64,000 nt of DNA from Bifidobacterium gallicum DSM 20093 = LMG 11596 (GCF_000741205.1 NZ_JGYW01000008.1:16119-80118), one strand, 5' to 3'. Counted from the first letter of the stretch, positions 29,044 through 40,436 are shown. Notes: generated from the sequence alone by a model not told the origin. Made by a program: numbers and translations.

Positions 29044-30159
29044 GTGGCGGACATGGAAATCGACATCGTATCGGTGTTTCCCGAATATTTTGACGTGTTG
29101 AACCTGTCGCTGCTGGGCAAGGCGCAGCACAACGGATTGGTTGAAGTGCGCACGCACAATCTGCGTGATTGGACGCATGACGTGCACCAGTCCGTGGATG
29201 ATACGCCTGTTGGTGGCGGTGCCGGCATGGTCATGAAGCCCGAAGTGTGGGCCGAATGCCTTGACGAGCTGCTCGGGCTCGATCCCGTGGACGATGTGTT
29301 GGGCGCAGCGGCGGATGCGGCTGGTGTCGGAGTTGCGGACGTGGTCGATGCTGCCGGGGATTCGCTGACGGGGCCGGTGCTCGAAGAGGGCAATGACGGC
29401 AGTGAGTCGCTGGCGTTCGGATCCGTGGTGGCGCAGGTGCTGCAAGATTCGGTGGCCGACCGTGAGGCGGCTGCGGCAGCAGAAGCGGCTGCGGCAGGAG
29501 AAGCGGCTGCGGCAGGAGAAGCGGCTGCGGCAGGAGAAACGGCTGGAGAGAGGGTTGAAGAGACGACTGGTCAGCCTGTCGGCGACGGGATGCCTGATCA
29601 TGGTGCGCAGGGTACGGTACTGATTTTCCCGAATCCGTCAGCGCCATTGTTCACGCAAGCCGACGCGACCGAGCTGTCCACAAAGCGCCATCTGGTGTTC
29701 GGTTGTGGACGTTATGAAGGCTATGATGCGCGCATTCCCGAGTACTACCGTGCGCAGGGTGTGGATGTGCGCGAGTATTCGATTGGCGACTATGTGCTCA
29801 ACGGCGGTGAAGTGGCTGTTTCAGCCATGATCGAGGCGATCACACGCCTGATGCCGGGGTTCATGGGCAACCACGAGTCGATTGTGGAGGAGTCCTATAC
29901 GGGCTCCAATGCGTTGCTTGAGCATTTCCAATACACGAAGCCGGCCCGCTGGCGTGGCATCGATGTGCCGGCAGTGCTGCTGTCGGGCGACCACGGCAAA
30001 GTCGACCGGTTCCGTCGTGATGAGGCCTTGGCCAAAACCGCGCGATTGCGCCCCGATCTGATCGAAGCGCTCAACTGCCATGACCTCGACAAAGCCGACC
30101 GCAAAATGCTGATGGCCCTAGGCTGGAACGTCTGCGGCAACCACCCCCGCCGCAGCTAA
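29044..30159 (+). CDS. trmD: tRNA (guanine-N1)-methyltransferase with Ala-rich insertion
   Basis: 371 residues from GTG 29044 (GAGGAG 9 bases upstream). TrmD methylates G37 of tRNAs reading CNN codons. [26 protein letters not shown], and the knot residues [13 protein letters not shown] and [12 protein letters not shown] are intact. Between [17 protein letters not shown] and [11 protein letters not shown] lies an insertion of about 110 residues, so the protein is about 100 longer than usual. Part of it is encoded by an 18-base tandem repeat (29464-29547). The insertion falls in a loop before the cofactor knot, so activity is likely retained. Confidence 0.94.
   Translation: MADMEIDIVSVFPEYFDVLNLSLLGKAQHNGLVEVRTHNLRDWTHDVHQSVDDTPVGGGAGMVMKPEVWAECLDELLGLDPVDDVLGAAADAAGVGVADVVDAAGDSLTGPVLEEGNDGSESLAFGSVVAQVLQDSVADREAAAAAEAAAAGEAAAAGEAAAAGETAGERVEETTGQPVGDGMPDHGAQGTVLIFPNPSAPLFTQADATELSTKRHLVFGCGRYEGYDARIPEYYRAQGVDVREYSIGDYVLNGGEVAVSAMIEAITRLMPGFMGNHESIVEESYTGSNALLEHFQYTKPARWRGIDVPAVLLSGDHGKVDRFRRDEALAKTARLRPDLIEALNCHDLDKADRKMLMALGWNVCGNHPRRS
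29464..29547 (+). repeat. 18-bp tandem repeat inside trmD
   Basis: Units at 29482, 29500 and 29518 read GAAGCGGCTGCGGCAGGA identically; flanking copies at 29464 and 29536 are degenerate. They encode repeats of EAAAAG. The frame is kept because 18 is divisible by three. Confidence 0.9.
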
Positions 30160-30209
30160 CCATCTGCCCCTCTCCTTGCTGCGGCTACTGCGGAGGCGCG
30201 AATCGCCGG

Positions 30210-30580
30210 AAAACGCATCTTTTCGTACCAGCCCGGTCAGGAGGGATACATTTATGGCCTCGAAACTGCCATTCCCCTGACCGGCCTGGTAAGCGGAGAT
30301 ACATTTATGGCCTCGAAACTGCGGTTTCCCTGACCAGCCGGGTCAGGGGAGATGCAGTTAGGGCACGGAAACTGCAGTTTTCCTGACCGGCCTGGTCAGT
30401 GGGGATGCAGTTATGCCGTGAAATGCGGTGGTTCTGACCAGGCTGGTACGGAGAGATGTACTTATGGCCGCGAAAGTGCAGTTTACCTGACCAACTTGGT
30501 CAGGGGAGATGCAGTTAGGATCGCAAAAGCGCACATCCCCTGACCAGCCCGGTCAGGAAAACTACATTTATGGCCACCAG
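30210..30580. repeat. Palindrome array C (53-bp spacing, 7 units) upstream of the ABC-F gene
   Basis: Seven cores start at 30224, 30277, 30330, 30383, 30434, 30487 and 30540; all steps are 53 except one of 51. Arms are TGACC/GGTCA-type with single-arm variants (GGTAA at 30277, GGTAC at 30434). Linkers read GATGCAGTTA and CGAAACTGCAG-like. The array fills most of the trmD to ABC-F gap and ends about 65 bases before the ATG. The 50 bases between trmD and the array show nothing. Confidence 0.92.
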
Positions 30581-30643
30581 CCCACTCGCCGCCATCCCGT
30601 GAGTTTCCCCTGAATTATGGCCATCTGATTAGAGTTGGAGCTT

Positions 30644-32719
30644 ATGCCTACGTTTGATCTGGGGCTCGAGCATGTCTCGCTCGCCTTTGCTACGAAAACC
30701 GTGTTCACCGACGTCACCCAAGGCGTGTTCGAGGGGGACCGCATTGGCATCGTTGGCCGCAATGGCGACGGCAAATCCACGTTGTTGCGCATGTTCAAAG
30801 GCCTGCAGGACCCTGATTCGGGCAAAGTTACCGTGCGCAACGGCCTGACGTTTGGCATGCTCGAACAGCGTGACCCGCTCGACGACAACGCCACAATCCG
30901 CCAGGCTGCGCTACACGGCATGGAGGATTATGAATGGGCCAGTCAGCAGCGTTCGCGTGAGATCGTTGAGGCATTGCTCGGCGGCATGAATCTCGACGCC
31001 AAGGTTGGCACGTTGTCGGGCGGCCAGCGTCGCCGCGCCGACCTCGCGCGTTTGCTGCTGCAAGAGTGGGATATTCTCGCGCTCGACGAGCCGACGAATC
31101 ACTTGGACGTGGTCACGATTCACTGGTTGGCTGAACATTTGAAGAATCGCTGGCCCAAGGGGCAGGGCGCGCTGCTGCTCGTCACGCACGACCGCTGGTT
31201 CCTCGACGAGGTGTGCGAGTCCATGTGGGAGGTCCACGACGGCGAGATTGAGCCGTTTGAAGGCGGCTACAGTGCGTACATGCTGCAGCGTGTGGAGCGC
31301 GATCGTCAAGCCGACGTGCGCGAGACTAAACGCCGCAATCTCGCGCGCAAGGAGTTGGCTTGGCTTTCGCGTGGCGCCCGCGCGCGTTCGACCAAGCAGA
31401 AGTTCCACGTCAAGGCCGCTCGCGAGCTCATCGCCGACGTGCCGCCCATGCGCAACACGCTCGAACTTAAGCAGATGGCCACGTCTCGCTTGGGTAAGCA
31501 GGTAGTTGACTTGATTGACGTCACGCAGATTTACAACCATCCGCAAGGCGAACTGTCGGCCGCACCCGCCGACAGCTCCACAAACAGCTCCGCCACCAAC
31601 GCGGCCCCCGTTTCCGCCTCGCACGTCGACATTGTGCTGCCGATGGTCGAAGAGCCGCAAGTGTTCGGTTCGGTCACGATTTCCGTGGATTCCGCCGACG
31701 ATCCGCGCCTGCACAATGGCGTTGCCCCCGAATCCTCGGCTTCAGCCACCCCCGACGCGCCCGCTGATGCTCAGGAAATCACGGCCGCCCGTGAGGTCAC
31801 GGTCACGGGTCGCAAGCTGCTCGACGACGTCACGTGGCTCATCGGCCCCGGCGACCGTTTCGGTATCGTCGGCGCGAACGGCGCCGGCAAGTCCACGCTG
31901 CTCAAGATTCTCGACGGCACGTTGACGCCGACTCAAGGCCACGTCAACATCGGCAAAACTGTCAAGTTCGCCGTGTTGTCACAGCGGCTTGACGAACTTG
32001 AGAAACTCGGCAAATACAAGATCAAGGAAGTATTGAGCCGTTACAAGCCCAGCTACATCGTGGACGGCAAGGAAGTTACGCCGGGCCAGCTGATGGAGCG
32101 TCTCGGCTTTGACGCGGCGCAGCTCATGACGCCGATCCGTGACCTTTCGGGTGGTCAGAAACGCCGCATGCAGCTGCTGCTGATCCTGCTCGACGAGCCC
32201 AACGTGCTGATCATGGACGAGCCTGGCAACGACCTCGACACCGACATGCTCGCCGTCATGGAAGACCTGCTCGACACCTGGCCCGGCACGCTCATCGTCG
32301 TTTCGCACGACCGTTACTTGCTCGAACGCGTCACCGATCAGCAGTTCGCGCTTGTCGGCGGCCAAATCCGTCACCTTCCGGGCGGCGTTCAGGATTATCT
32401 CGACATGGTTGAGCAGTTCCGCGCTTCCACCGGTTCCAACAACAATATTGATTCCTCTGGCACCGAAGAGGCCGCTGCACCCTCGAAGCCCAAACTTTCC
32501 GGAAAGGCGTTCAACGATGCGCGTCGTCGCGTCTCAGCCATTGAACGCAAACTGTCCAAACTCAGTGGCATGAAGCAGGAATTGGAGCAGCGCATGGCGT
32601 CTGCTGATCCAAGTGACTATGAGAGTTTGAACGCGATGAATCGCGAGCTGCAAGACCTCAACAACGAATCAAACGCGTTGGAAGAGGAATGGCTCGAATT
32701 GGGCGAACAAATGGAATAA
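30644..32719 (+). CDS. ABC-F family ATPase (ribosome-associated, Uup/EttA-like)
   Basis: 691 residues from ATG 30644 (TTGGAG upstream). Two ATP-binding domains with Walker A GRNGDGKST and GANGAGKST, signatures LSGGQRRR and LSGGQKRR, and Walker B ALDEPTNHLD and IMDEPGNDLD. No membrane segment, so it is an ABC-F translation factor rather than a transporter. A linker of about 100 residues between the domains contains a low-complexity Ser/Ala/Pro part. The C-terminus is a coiled coil (RRRVSAIERKLSKLSGMKQE), as in Uup. It may resolve stalled ribosomes; antibiotic protection cannot be predicted. Confidence 0.92.
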   Translation: MPTFDLGLEHVSLAFATKTVFTDVTQGVFEGDRIGIVGRNGDGKSTLLRMFKGLQDPDSGKVTVRNGLTFGMLEQRDPLDDNATIRQAALHGMEDYEWASQQRSREIVEALLGGMNLDAKVGTLSGGQRRRADLARLLLQEWDILALDEPTNHLDVVTIHWLAEHLKNRWPKGQGALLLVTHDRWFLDEVCESMWEVHDGEIEPFEGGYSAYMLQRVERDRQADVRETKRRNLARKELAWLSRGARARSTKQKFHVKAARELIADVPPMRNTLELKQMATSRLGKQVVDLIDVTQIYNHPQGELSAAPADSSTNSSATNAAPVSASHVDIVLPMVEEPQVFGSVTISVDSADDPRLHNGVAPESSASATPDAPADAQEITAAREVTVTGRKLLDDVTWLIGPGDRFGIVGANGAGKSTLLKILDGTLTPTQGHVNIGKTVKFAVLSQRLDELEKLGKYKIKEVLSRYKPSYIVDGKEVTPGQLMERLGFDAAQLMTPIRDLSGGQKRRMQLLLILLDEPNVLIMDEPGNDLDTDMLAVMEDLLDTWPGTLIVVSHDRYLLERVTDQQFALVGGQIRHLPGGVQDYLDMVEQFRASTGSNNNIDSSGTEEAAAPSKPKLSGKAFNDARRRVSAIERKLSKLSGMKQELEQRMASADPSDYESLNAMNRELQDLNNESNALEEEWLELGEQME

Positions 32720-32997
32720 CCCCACCATACAATGGCTGCGCTGCCTGCGTGAGGAGGCACCAATCAGCCTGCAGCAGCGTGCGGTAGTGTGTGGGCGGCG
32801 TGCGCTGCGCAGCTTACGGCAGTCCGCAGTAGTGTGTGGCATGCGGCTTACATCGGTCTGCAACCTATAGCACAGTGCAGTAGTGTGCACTGTACATCCG
32901 GCTATGTCAATGCCATAGTGGACCGGGTCTTGCTGCCGACGCCTTCTGCCGGTTGGGCAGCACCATGCATCTGCCAGATTATAGGTACCTGATGCGC
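32720..32997. repeat. Degenerate repeats between the ABC-F gene and the amidotransferase gene
   Basis: About 280 bases without a gene. Three loose copies of GCAGTAGTGTGTGG-like sequence (near 32782, 32826 and 32878) alternate with CGGCTTACATCGG-like stretches. The pattern is private to this spot. No hairpin with a T run is visible. Confidence 0.5.
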
Positions 32998-33723
32998 TTA
33001 GCGCGACAGCGCTTTGGCGTAGGTGGCGCAGCGGGCTGCGAATCCGGAGAACACGGATTCGGCCAGCGGGCTCAGTTGTCCGTTGACTTCGGCATAGGCT
33101 TCGCGCAGCTGTGATTTGGAGCTGTGTGCGGCTTTGAGCTGCTTGACCATGACCGGTTCGTCAAGCCATTCTTCAAGCAGTTGGGGAGTGACCTCAAGAT
33201 GGAATTGCAATCCGAGCGCTGATCCGAAACGGAACGCTTCCACCTTGGTGTTGGCCGAGCGTGCCAACAATTGCGCGCTATCAGGTAGTGTGACCGTGTC
33301 GGCATGCCAGTTGAGCACGGGCAAGCTCTTCGACCACATGTCAAAGTAATCATGGGATTCCACGCGTTTGATTGGCGCCACACCGATTTGCGGTTCACCA
33401 CGCTTGAGTTTGGCGCCCAACGCCGTGGCGATCAGCTGATGGCCCAAACATACGCCCAACACGGGTTTGCCCACGCTGACGGCGGCGCGGATCAACTTGG
33501 TTTCGGCCTTGAGACCTGGGTATTCGTCGAAATCCGTTGCGCCCATGGGACCGCCCATTACCACAATGCCGGCGACTTCATCAAAATCCGGCAGGTCAGG
33601 TTTCTTGGCGCCTGCAATGGTCAGCGTTTGCACGGGCAGCTCGCATTCCTCCACATAGGTCCGGATGCGGCCGGGTTTTTCCCATGGCACATGCTGCAGC
33701 ACAAGAACTTCGGGTTTGCTCAT
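32998..33723 (-). CDS. Class I glutamine amidotransferase-like protein
   Basis: 241 residues from ATG 33723; ATG 33732 adds three residues, and neither has a good ribosome site. The nucleophile elbow GVCLGHQL (Cys) and the His-Glu pair in GLQFHLEVT complete the triad. VVMGGPMGATD is the oxyanion strand. These stand-alone proteins resemble the GMP synthase glutaminase domain and may hydrolyse glutamine or gamma-glutamyl compounds. The partner or substrate is unknown. Divergent from cysS. Confidence 0.88.
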   Translation of the reverse strand: MSKPEVLVLQHVPWEKPGRIRTYVEECELPVQTLTIAGAKKPDLPDFDEVAGIVVMGGPMGATDFDEYPGLKAETKLIRAAVSVGKPVLGVCLGHQLIATALGAKLKRGEPQIGVAPIKRVESHDYFDMWSKSLPVLNWHADTVTLPDSAQLLARSANTKVEAFRFGSALGLQFHLEVTPQLLEEWLDEPVMVKQLKAAHSSKSQLREAYAEVNGQLSPLAESVFSGFAARCATYAKALSR

Positions 33724-33835
33724 ACTGCCCATCTTAGCGAGAAGCCCATGAGCTCACCCCCGTGACCAGAGTGTGGATAGACGATTCATGGGTGGCGCGT
33801 GCCATATTGTCATGTAATGCCAATACGCTGGAACC

Positions 33836-35488
<1,653 letters not shown>

Positions 35489-35496
35489 TGCCGTGT

Positions 35497-35518
35497 GCCG
35501 GCGTCCACGGACGCCGGC
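35497..35518. terminator. Hairpin between convergent cysS and the cation-efflux gene
   Basis: Perfect 10-base arms 35497-35506 and 35509-35518 (GCCGGCGTCC / GGACGCCGGC) sit in the 30-base gap between the two stops. No T run. Confidence 0.6.
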
Positions 35519-36424
35519 TCAAGCGAACACGAAGTCCACGTGGACCAGATGCATGCGCTTGCGCATCTCGTGCTCCATATGGTCGCGCGCTTGGACCAAA
35601 TCCTCGATCAAGATGCTATTGCCTTGCGGTACGAGAGTGATGTCAACATCGAAGTTCATACCCGTTTTGAAGATATGGATAGATGAAAATCCAATTCCGG
35701 AAGGCATGTATTTCGCAACGATTTGCTCAACGAACCGTTCCATCTCCTCATCCTGATGCACGCCGCCAACGAGCTCGACGAACGCGTCACGCAACACAAG
35801 AATCGGCTCCTTGATTGTGAGCAGCACAATGATCGTCGTGATGAAAAAATCGCCAGTGTACCGCAGGAAGTCGAGCGGGGAGTCAGCCGGAAGCAGCCAC
35901 ACGATGACGGCGATGATGCCGATGCCGAGCGAAATCATGCCGTCAATCCACGTACCGTTCGCCTCGGCACGCAACATTGTTGAGACGTTGCCGATCTGCC
36001 GGTTGCGGTGGCGGTAGTAGCCCACGAGCACCAGGCAGACGGCGACGGCCGCAATCTGGTAGATCACGACGGGACCAAACTCGGCCGGAGCGCCGACGTG
36101 CCGCACAAAATAGTCAATCGCGACCTGCAGCACGTCAAGGAACGAATATACGAGCAGCGTCAGCGTAAACAGCGCCTTGCAGATCGCGTAAATCGGCTCG
36201 AGCGCGAACTTGCCGTTCGGATAGCGGTCCGAGGTGCGCACGCTCTGCGAACTCAGCAGCGCGGCGACAGCGCCCGAGACGACAGAAATGAACGTGAACG
36301 CCGCGTCGAGGAACATGGCCTTGAGGCCCGTGATGAAGAAGACGACAAAACCGGCGATGACCATGACGATGTTGACGACGATGCCAACCACCAAAGCTTG
36401 TTTCTCAATACGTTTCTGATCCAT
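35519..36424 (-). CDS. Cation diffusion facilitator-family transporter
   Basis: 301 residues from ATG 36424 (AGGGGGA upstream). Six hydrophobic segments precede a cytoplasmic C-terminal domain of about 90 residues. Conserved positions of the family appear in modified form: FLDAAFTFISVVSG in helix 2, DRYPNGKFALEP after helix 2, and EANGTWIDGMISLGIG in helix 5. Helix 5 has Asn and Asp where zinc exporters usually have His and Asp. The family exports divalent metals in exchange for protons. The metal here is uncertain (zinc, iron or manganese). Confidence 0.85.
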   Translation of the reverse strand: MDQKRIEKQALVVGIVVNIVMVIAGFVVFFITGLKAMFLDAAFTFISVVSGAVAALLSSQSVRTSDRYPNGKFALEPIYAICKALFTLTLLVYSFLDVLQVAIDYFVRHVGAPAEFGPVVIYQIAAVAVCLVLVGYYRHRNRQIGNVSTMLRAEANGTWIDGMISLGIGIIAVIVWLLPADSPLDFLRYTGDFFITTIIVLLTIKEPILVLRDAFVELVGGVHQDEEMERFVEQIVAKYMPSGIGFSSIHIFKTGMNFDVDITLVPQGNSILIEDLVQARDHMEHEMRKRMHLVHVDFVFA

Positions 36425-37180
36425 GGTTCCCCCTGGGGTGCTGACCGTGCGGCTGCTGCTGTGCTCTATTCCAGCCTAACCGTTTCCGTCCGGCAGTTTT
36501 GCTCAAGGGAAAGGGCGCGTCGCCGCGCTCGCGGTGGTGGGGGAGAAAGGGAGGAGGAGAAAAGAGAGGGGAGGAAGGAGAGGGGGTGCCAAGGAGGCGA
36601 GAGAAAGGGAAAAGAAAGGGAAAAGAGAAGAAGAGGCGGAGGCCAGATGGTTGACGCGAGGGGGAGGAAAAGGAAAAGAGAGGGACGGCAGCGTTTGGGG
36701 GGAGGCGCTAAACGCGCGCGGAGCGGACTCCATGGTTGCGGGTAAGGCACGCTCAGGTCGAGAAGGCGCTAAACGCGCGCGGAGCGGACACAAGTCCCGC
36801 CACTGCAAGCAGTGGAAGGCAGACCGTGGTGAAACGCGAACCAAACAGCCATGAGCGTGGCGCAAGGCTTGGAGCTGGAAGCCGCAAGGCTCCCATGTCA
36901 ACTAGAACAAACTAGCTGACAACGGAAGGTTGGAGAAGGAAAAAGGAAGGGGATGGCGGAACGGCTTCCCCCAAAGGCCCCGCAACGGCAACGCAAGAGG
37001 AACACAGCCCGCGAGCGCAGCGACCGCAACCGCACTTCGGGTAGGGCGGCTTGGCGCCAGGAAACGCGCCCACCCACTTTCACCCCACTCGCTTGCATCT
37101 GTTCCTCTCTTACCCCACTGTCACCCGCGTTGGAAAATGCTTCCGGTTTTTCTCCGAGTGCGGCTAAACTTGTGGGCATT
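36425..37180. repeat. Intergenic region with polypurine tract and 26-bp direct repeat
   Basis: Between the divergent CDF gene and ffh. Bases about 36535-36645 on the plus strand are almost pure purine (A/G). A 26-base direct repeat occurs at 36703-36728 and 36764-36789 (AGGCGCTAAACGCGCGCGGA core), 61 bases apart. Just before the first copy, GCGTTT pairs with AAACGC of the repeat. Near 36885-36915 is a small ACTAG/CTAGT inverted repeat. TAAACT at 37164-37169 may be the ffh -10. Frames across the tract are composition artefacts. Confidence 0.65.
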
Positions 37181-38809
37181 ATGGCAGCATTTAGTTCTTT
37201 GACAGATAGGCTCTCGAACGCGTTCAAGCATCTCAAGAGCAAGGGTAAGCTTTCCGAAACCGATATTGACGGCACGATCCGTGAGATTCGCCGTGCGTTG
37301 CTCGACGCTGACGTCTCGCTCGAAGTCGTGCGTTCGTTCACGGGCCGCGTGCGTGAACGTGCGCTCGGAGCTGAGGTTTCCGAGGCGCTGAACCCGGCGC
37401 AGCAGGTCGTCAAGATTGTCAACGACGAGCTGACCGATATCCTGGGTCAGGGTGTCGATCGCCCGATTAACTTCGCCAAGCAGCCGCCAACGATTATCAT
37501 GCTTGCGGGTCTGCAGGGCGCCGGCAAGACGACGCTTGCTGGCAAGCTCGGCTACTGGCTCAAGGATTCGGGTCACACGCCGCTGCTGGTGGCCGCTGAT
37601 TTGCAGCGTCCGAACGCCGTCACACAGCTTGAAGTGGTGGGCGAGCGCGCGGGTGTGCCCGTCTACGCGCCGGAACGCGGCGTGCAGTCGGATGGCGGCG
37701 AGGCTGTGGCCGCACCCGGTCAGACGAGCGGCGATCCTGTCAAGGTGGCGCGTGATTCGATTGAGTATGCGCGCCGCAAGCTCTACGACACAGTCATCAT
37801 CGATACGGCCGGCCGTTTGGGTGTGGACGAGGAGCTCATGCAGCAGGCTCGTGACATCCGTGACGCTGTGCAGCCGCAGGAAGTGCTGTTCGTAATTGAC
37901 GCAATGATCGGCCAGGACGCTGTGCGCACGGCCCAGGCGTTCAATGAGGGTGTTGATTTTACGGGCGTCGTGCTGTCCAAGCTTGACGGTGACGCTCGTG
38001 GTGGCGCCGCGTTGTCGGTGGCGAGCGTGACGGGCAAGCCGATTTTGTTCGCGTCCAACGGCGAGGGGCTCAAGGATTTCGAGGTGTTCCACCCGGATCG
38101 TATGGCCTCGCGCATCCTCGACATGGGCGATATTTTGACGCTGATTGAGCAGGCTCAGCGCCAGTTTGACGAGGAGGAGAGCCGCAAGGCCGCCGAGAAG
38201 CTCGCGGAGGGCAGTTTCGGTCTCGACGATTTCCTTGACCAGCTGCAGCAGGTGCGCAAGCTGGGTTCAATGAAGTCGCTGCTCGGCATGATTCCCGGCA
38301 TGGCTCAGCATCGTAAGGAACTTGAGCAGTTTGATGAGCGCGAGATTGACCGTACGGAGGCGATCATTCGTTCGATGACGCCTGAGGAACGCCGCAACCC
38401 GAGCATTATTGACGGCTCGCGTCGCGCTCGTATCGCGTATGGTTCGGGCGTGACGGTGAGCGCTGTGAACGCGCTGCTGCAGCGTTTTGACCAGGCCGCC
38501 AAGATGATGAAGCGCATGAGCAACAAGATGGGTATGGGCGCCGGTTTCGGCGGCGGCTCGTCAAAGAAGGGCAAGAAAGGTAAGAAGGGCAAGAAGGGCG
38601 GCTCGCGTTCGGGCAATCCGATGAAGCGTGAGGCTGAAGACAAAGCGTTGCGCGCCAAGCTTGCCGGCGGCGCTTCCGGTTCGGCGGGCGGTTCTGCGTT
38701 CGTCAAGAAGCCGCAGAATCCCGCGCTTCCGGCCGGTTTGCAAGACATGCTCGACAAGAACGGCGGCATGCCGAACCTTGGCGGCGGCTTGAGCGGTCTG
38801 CTGGGCTGA
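37181..38809 (+). CDS. ffh: Signal recognition particle GTPase Ffh
   Basis: 542 residues from ATG 37181; the frame is open to 36953 but only this ATG starts the conserved MAAFSSLTDRLSNAFKHLKS. Ffh binds signal sequences and SRP RNA and delivers ribosomes to the membrane receptor. G1 GLQGAGKTT, DTAGRLGVD, LSKLDGDARGGAAL are intact, and the M domain contains RRARIAYGSG. The C-terminus is Gly/Lys-rich (KKGKKGKKGKKGGSR). A 20-residue Gly/Ser/Ala insertion follows VYAPERGVQ. TAAACT 12 bases upstream of the ATG would give an almost leaderless transcript. Confidence 0.96.
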   Translation: MAAFSSLTDRLSNAFKHLKSKGKLSETDIDGTIREIRRALLDADVSLEVVRSFTGRVRERALGAEVSEALNPAQQVVKIVNDELTDILGQGVDRPINFAKQPPTIIMLAGLQGAGKTTLAGKLGYWLKDSGHTPLLVAADLQRPNAVTQLEVVGERAGVPVYAPERGVQSDGGEAVAAPGQTSGDPVKVARDSIEYARRKLYDTVIIDTAGRLGVDEELMQQARDIRDAVQPQEVLFVIDAMIGQDAVRTAQAFNEGVDFTGVVLSKLDGDARGGAALSVASVTGKPILFASNGEGLKDFEVFHPDRMASRILDMGDILTLIEQAQRQFDEEESRKAAEKLAEGSFGLDDFLDQLQQVRKLGSMKSLLGMIPGMAQHRKELEQFDEREIDRTEAIIRSMTPEERRNPSIIDGSRRARIAYGSGVTVSAVNALLQRFDQAAKMMKRMSNKMGMGAGFGGGSSKKGKKGKKGKKGGSRSGNPMKREAEDKALRAKLAGGASGSAGGSAFVKKPQNPALPAGLQDMLDKNGGMPNLGGGLSGLLG

Positions 38810-38829
38810 GTTCGGTTCCGCATCGAACG

Positions 38830-38872
38830 TTGGCTGGTTTGTGCACGTTTCGGCCGTGTGCAAGCCAGCCAA
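38830..38872 (+). terminator. Terminator-like hairpin after ffh
   Basis: Arms 38831-38846 and 38856-38871 (left starts TGGCTGGTTTG) pair over 16 positions with some G-T wobbles or mismatches. It lies 21 bases after the stop. Confidence 0.65.
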
Positions 38873-39002
38873 GTTCATATTATGTATTTTGATTTCTGCT
38901 GATTCATGGTGGGGCATTGCAGGGCAACATGCCTGGTGGAATCGGCTTGAAGACATGCGATGAAGCCTGATGAAACGTGGCTGAACGGGGAGATTACACG
39001 CC

Positions 39003-40436
39003 ATGATGGTCGTACTTTGGATCCTGCTCATCATCTGTGTGCTCTGGTTGGCATTGACAGAAGTTCCTGCGGGCTGGGATGGGCATTGGCAACTGCCGTA
39101 TGTGATTGCGTTGTCGCAGTTCCTGTGGATTCCGGCGCTGGTGCTCGTGGTCTTGGGCGTGGTTACGCACGAGTGGGGGTATGCGCTGTGTGCGCTGGGC
39201 TTGTTTGTGGGTACGATGGCGCGCAAAAGCGAGTATGTGCTCAATGATCTGAAGTCACCCAACACGGCTCAGGCCGTGGCTGACCATTTGGCGCGCAACA
39301 AGGCCAAACAGCAGCGCAAACAGCAGGCGGCTGCCGTTAAGACTGATGCGGGAGTGCGTGCTGCAGAAACGGACCAGACTGCGGGGGAGCCGGATGCGAA
39401 GGGGGAATCGCGGAAATCAACATCGTCTCAAGTGCAGGGACGTGTGCACGGGCAGTTCAATGTGATGACGCTCAACTGCAGGTACGGCCGGGCTGATGCC
39501 GCGCAGATCGTGCGGGAAGTGCGCGAGCGTGACATTGCCGTACTCGCGCTGCAGGAGGTGTCCACGGATCTTGTGACGCGGCTGCGCGCGCAGGGGCTCG
39601 ACGAGCTGCTGCCGTTCCACGAGCTCGGCGTCAAGCATCCGGAAGATAACGGCGGGTTCAATGGCGTGTGGATCCGCGTGGAACCGAGCTGTTCCGAACC
39701 GGAAGCCTGCGATATTCCGGCCGCGGACGTGCCGGCCGTGACAATGCCCGTCAGCAGCCAGCAAAGCATCACATTCGCGAGCGCGCACACGAAGTCGCCG
39801 ATGCGCGGCTGCAAACAGTGGTCGCAAGGGTGCATCGGATTGGGTGCACTGGTGAACGGCGTACAGGAGCGCGGTGTGCAGGGGGAGCTGGCGGCGCCGC
39901 GGGAGATGGTTGCGCAGGAGACGGTGGCGCAGAGTGAGATGATGCAGAGCGAGATGGTGCAGAGCCGCGAGACAGTGCAGGAAACGGTGCGGAGCGGGGA
40001 TTCGGTGCGTGGGCAGACGACCGAGCAGACGACCGAGCAGGCCACTGAGCAAACGACCGAAACCGTGCGGACGCAAGCTTCGATGGCCGCGTCACCCCAC
40101 GATATCGTTGTGCTGATGGGAGACCTGAACTCGAGTATTGTGCACCCAAGTTTCCGCAAGCTGCTGGCGTCGGGATTCCGTGACGCGGCGCTGAGCGAGG
40201 CGAAGGGGATGCACGCCACGTACCCAAGTTGGCTGCCGTGGCCGCGCATGGTGCTCGACCACATCCTGTTCACGGGGCACGTGCAGGCGTCGGGCGTCGA
40301 GTCGTTCGTGGTGACGGGAACGGACCATCTCGCGCTGACAGCTACGCTGACGCTGCCTGCACCCCACAGCATCAATCCGACGTTGCTGGAGGAAGAGGTC
40401 AACGCTCACCGCGCCGCTTCGGAAACGTTGCGGTGA
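39003..40436 (+). CDS. Endonuclease/exonuclease/phosphatase-family membrane protein
   Basis: 477 residues from ATG 39003 (GGGGAG upstream). Two to three hydrophobic segments lie in the first 75 residues, then an Ala/Lys/Gln linker, then an EEP-fold domain from about residue 150. Its motifs are MTLNCRYGRAD, ALQEVS, MGDLNSS, MVLDHILFTG and TDHLALTATL. The family cleaves phosphodiesters or phosphomonoesters with Mg2+. Since the domain follows an N-terminal membrane anchor, it may act outside the cell. Residues about 300-365 are an insertion of Gln/Glu/Thr/Met repeats. Substrate unknown. Confidence 0.85.
   Translation: MMVVLWILLIICVLWLALTEVPAGWDGHWQLPYVIALSQFLWIPALVLVVLGVVTHEWGYALCALGLFVGTMARKSEYVLNDLKSPNTAQAVADHLARNKAKQQRKQQAAAVKTDAGVRAAETDQTAGEPDAKGESRKSTSSQVQGRVHGQFNVMTLNCRYGRADAAQIVREVRERDIAVLALQEVSTDLVTRLRAQGLDELLPFHELGVKHPEDNGGFNGVWIRVEPSCSEPEACDIPAADVPAVTMPVSSQQSITFASAHTKSPMRGCKQWSQGCIGLGALVNGVQERGVQGELAAPREMVAQETVAQSEMMQSEMVQSRETVQETVRSGDSVRGQTTEQTTEQATEQTTETVRTQASMAASPHDIVVLMGDLNSSIVHPSFRKLLASGFRDAALSEAKGMHATYPSWLPWPRMVLDHILFTGHVQASGVESFVVTGTDHLALTATLTLPAPHSINPTLLEEEVNAHRAASETLR

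Noticed and set aside
36503-36901. Frames across the polypurine tract
   Set aside because: Pure composition effect; a repeated peptide in it only reflects the 26-bp DNA repeat.
39928-40070. Recombination scar or foreign DNA in the EEP gene
   Set aside because: The repeats are short and in frame and match the local composition; simple slippage explains them.
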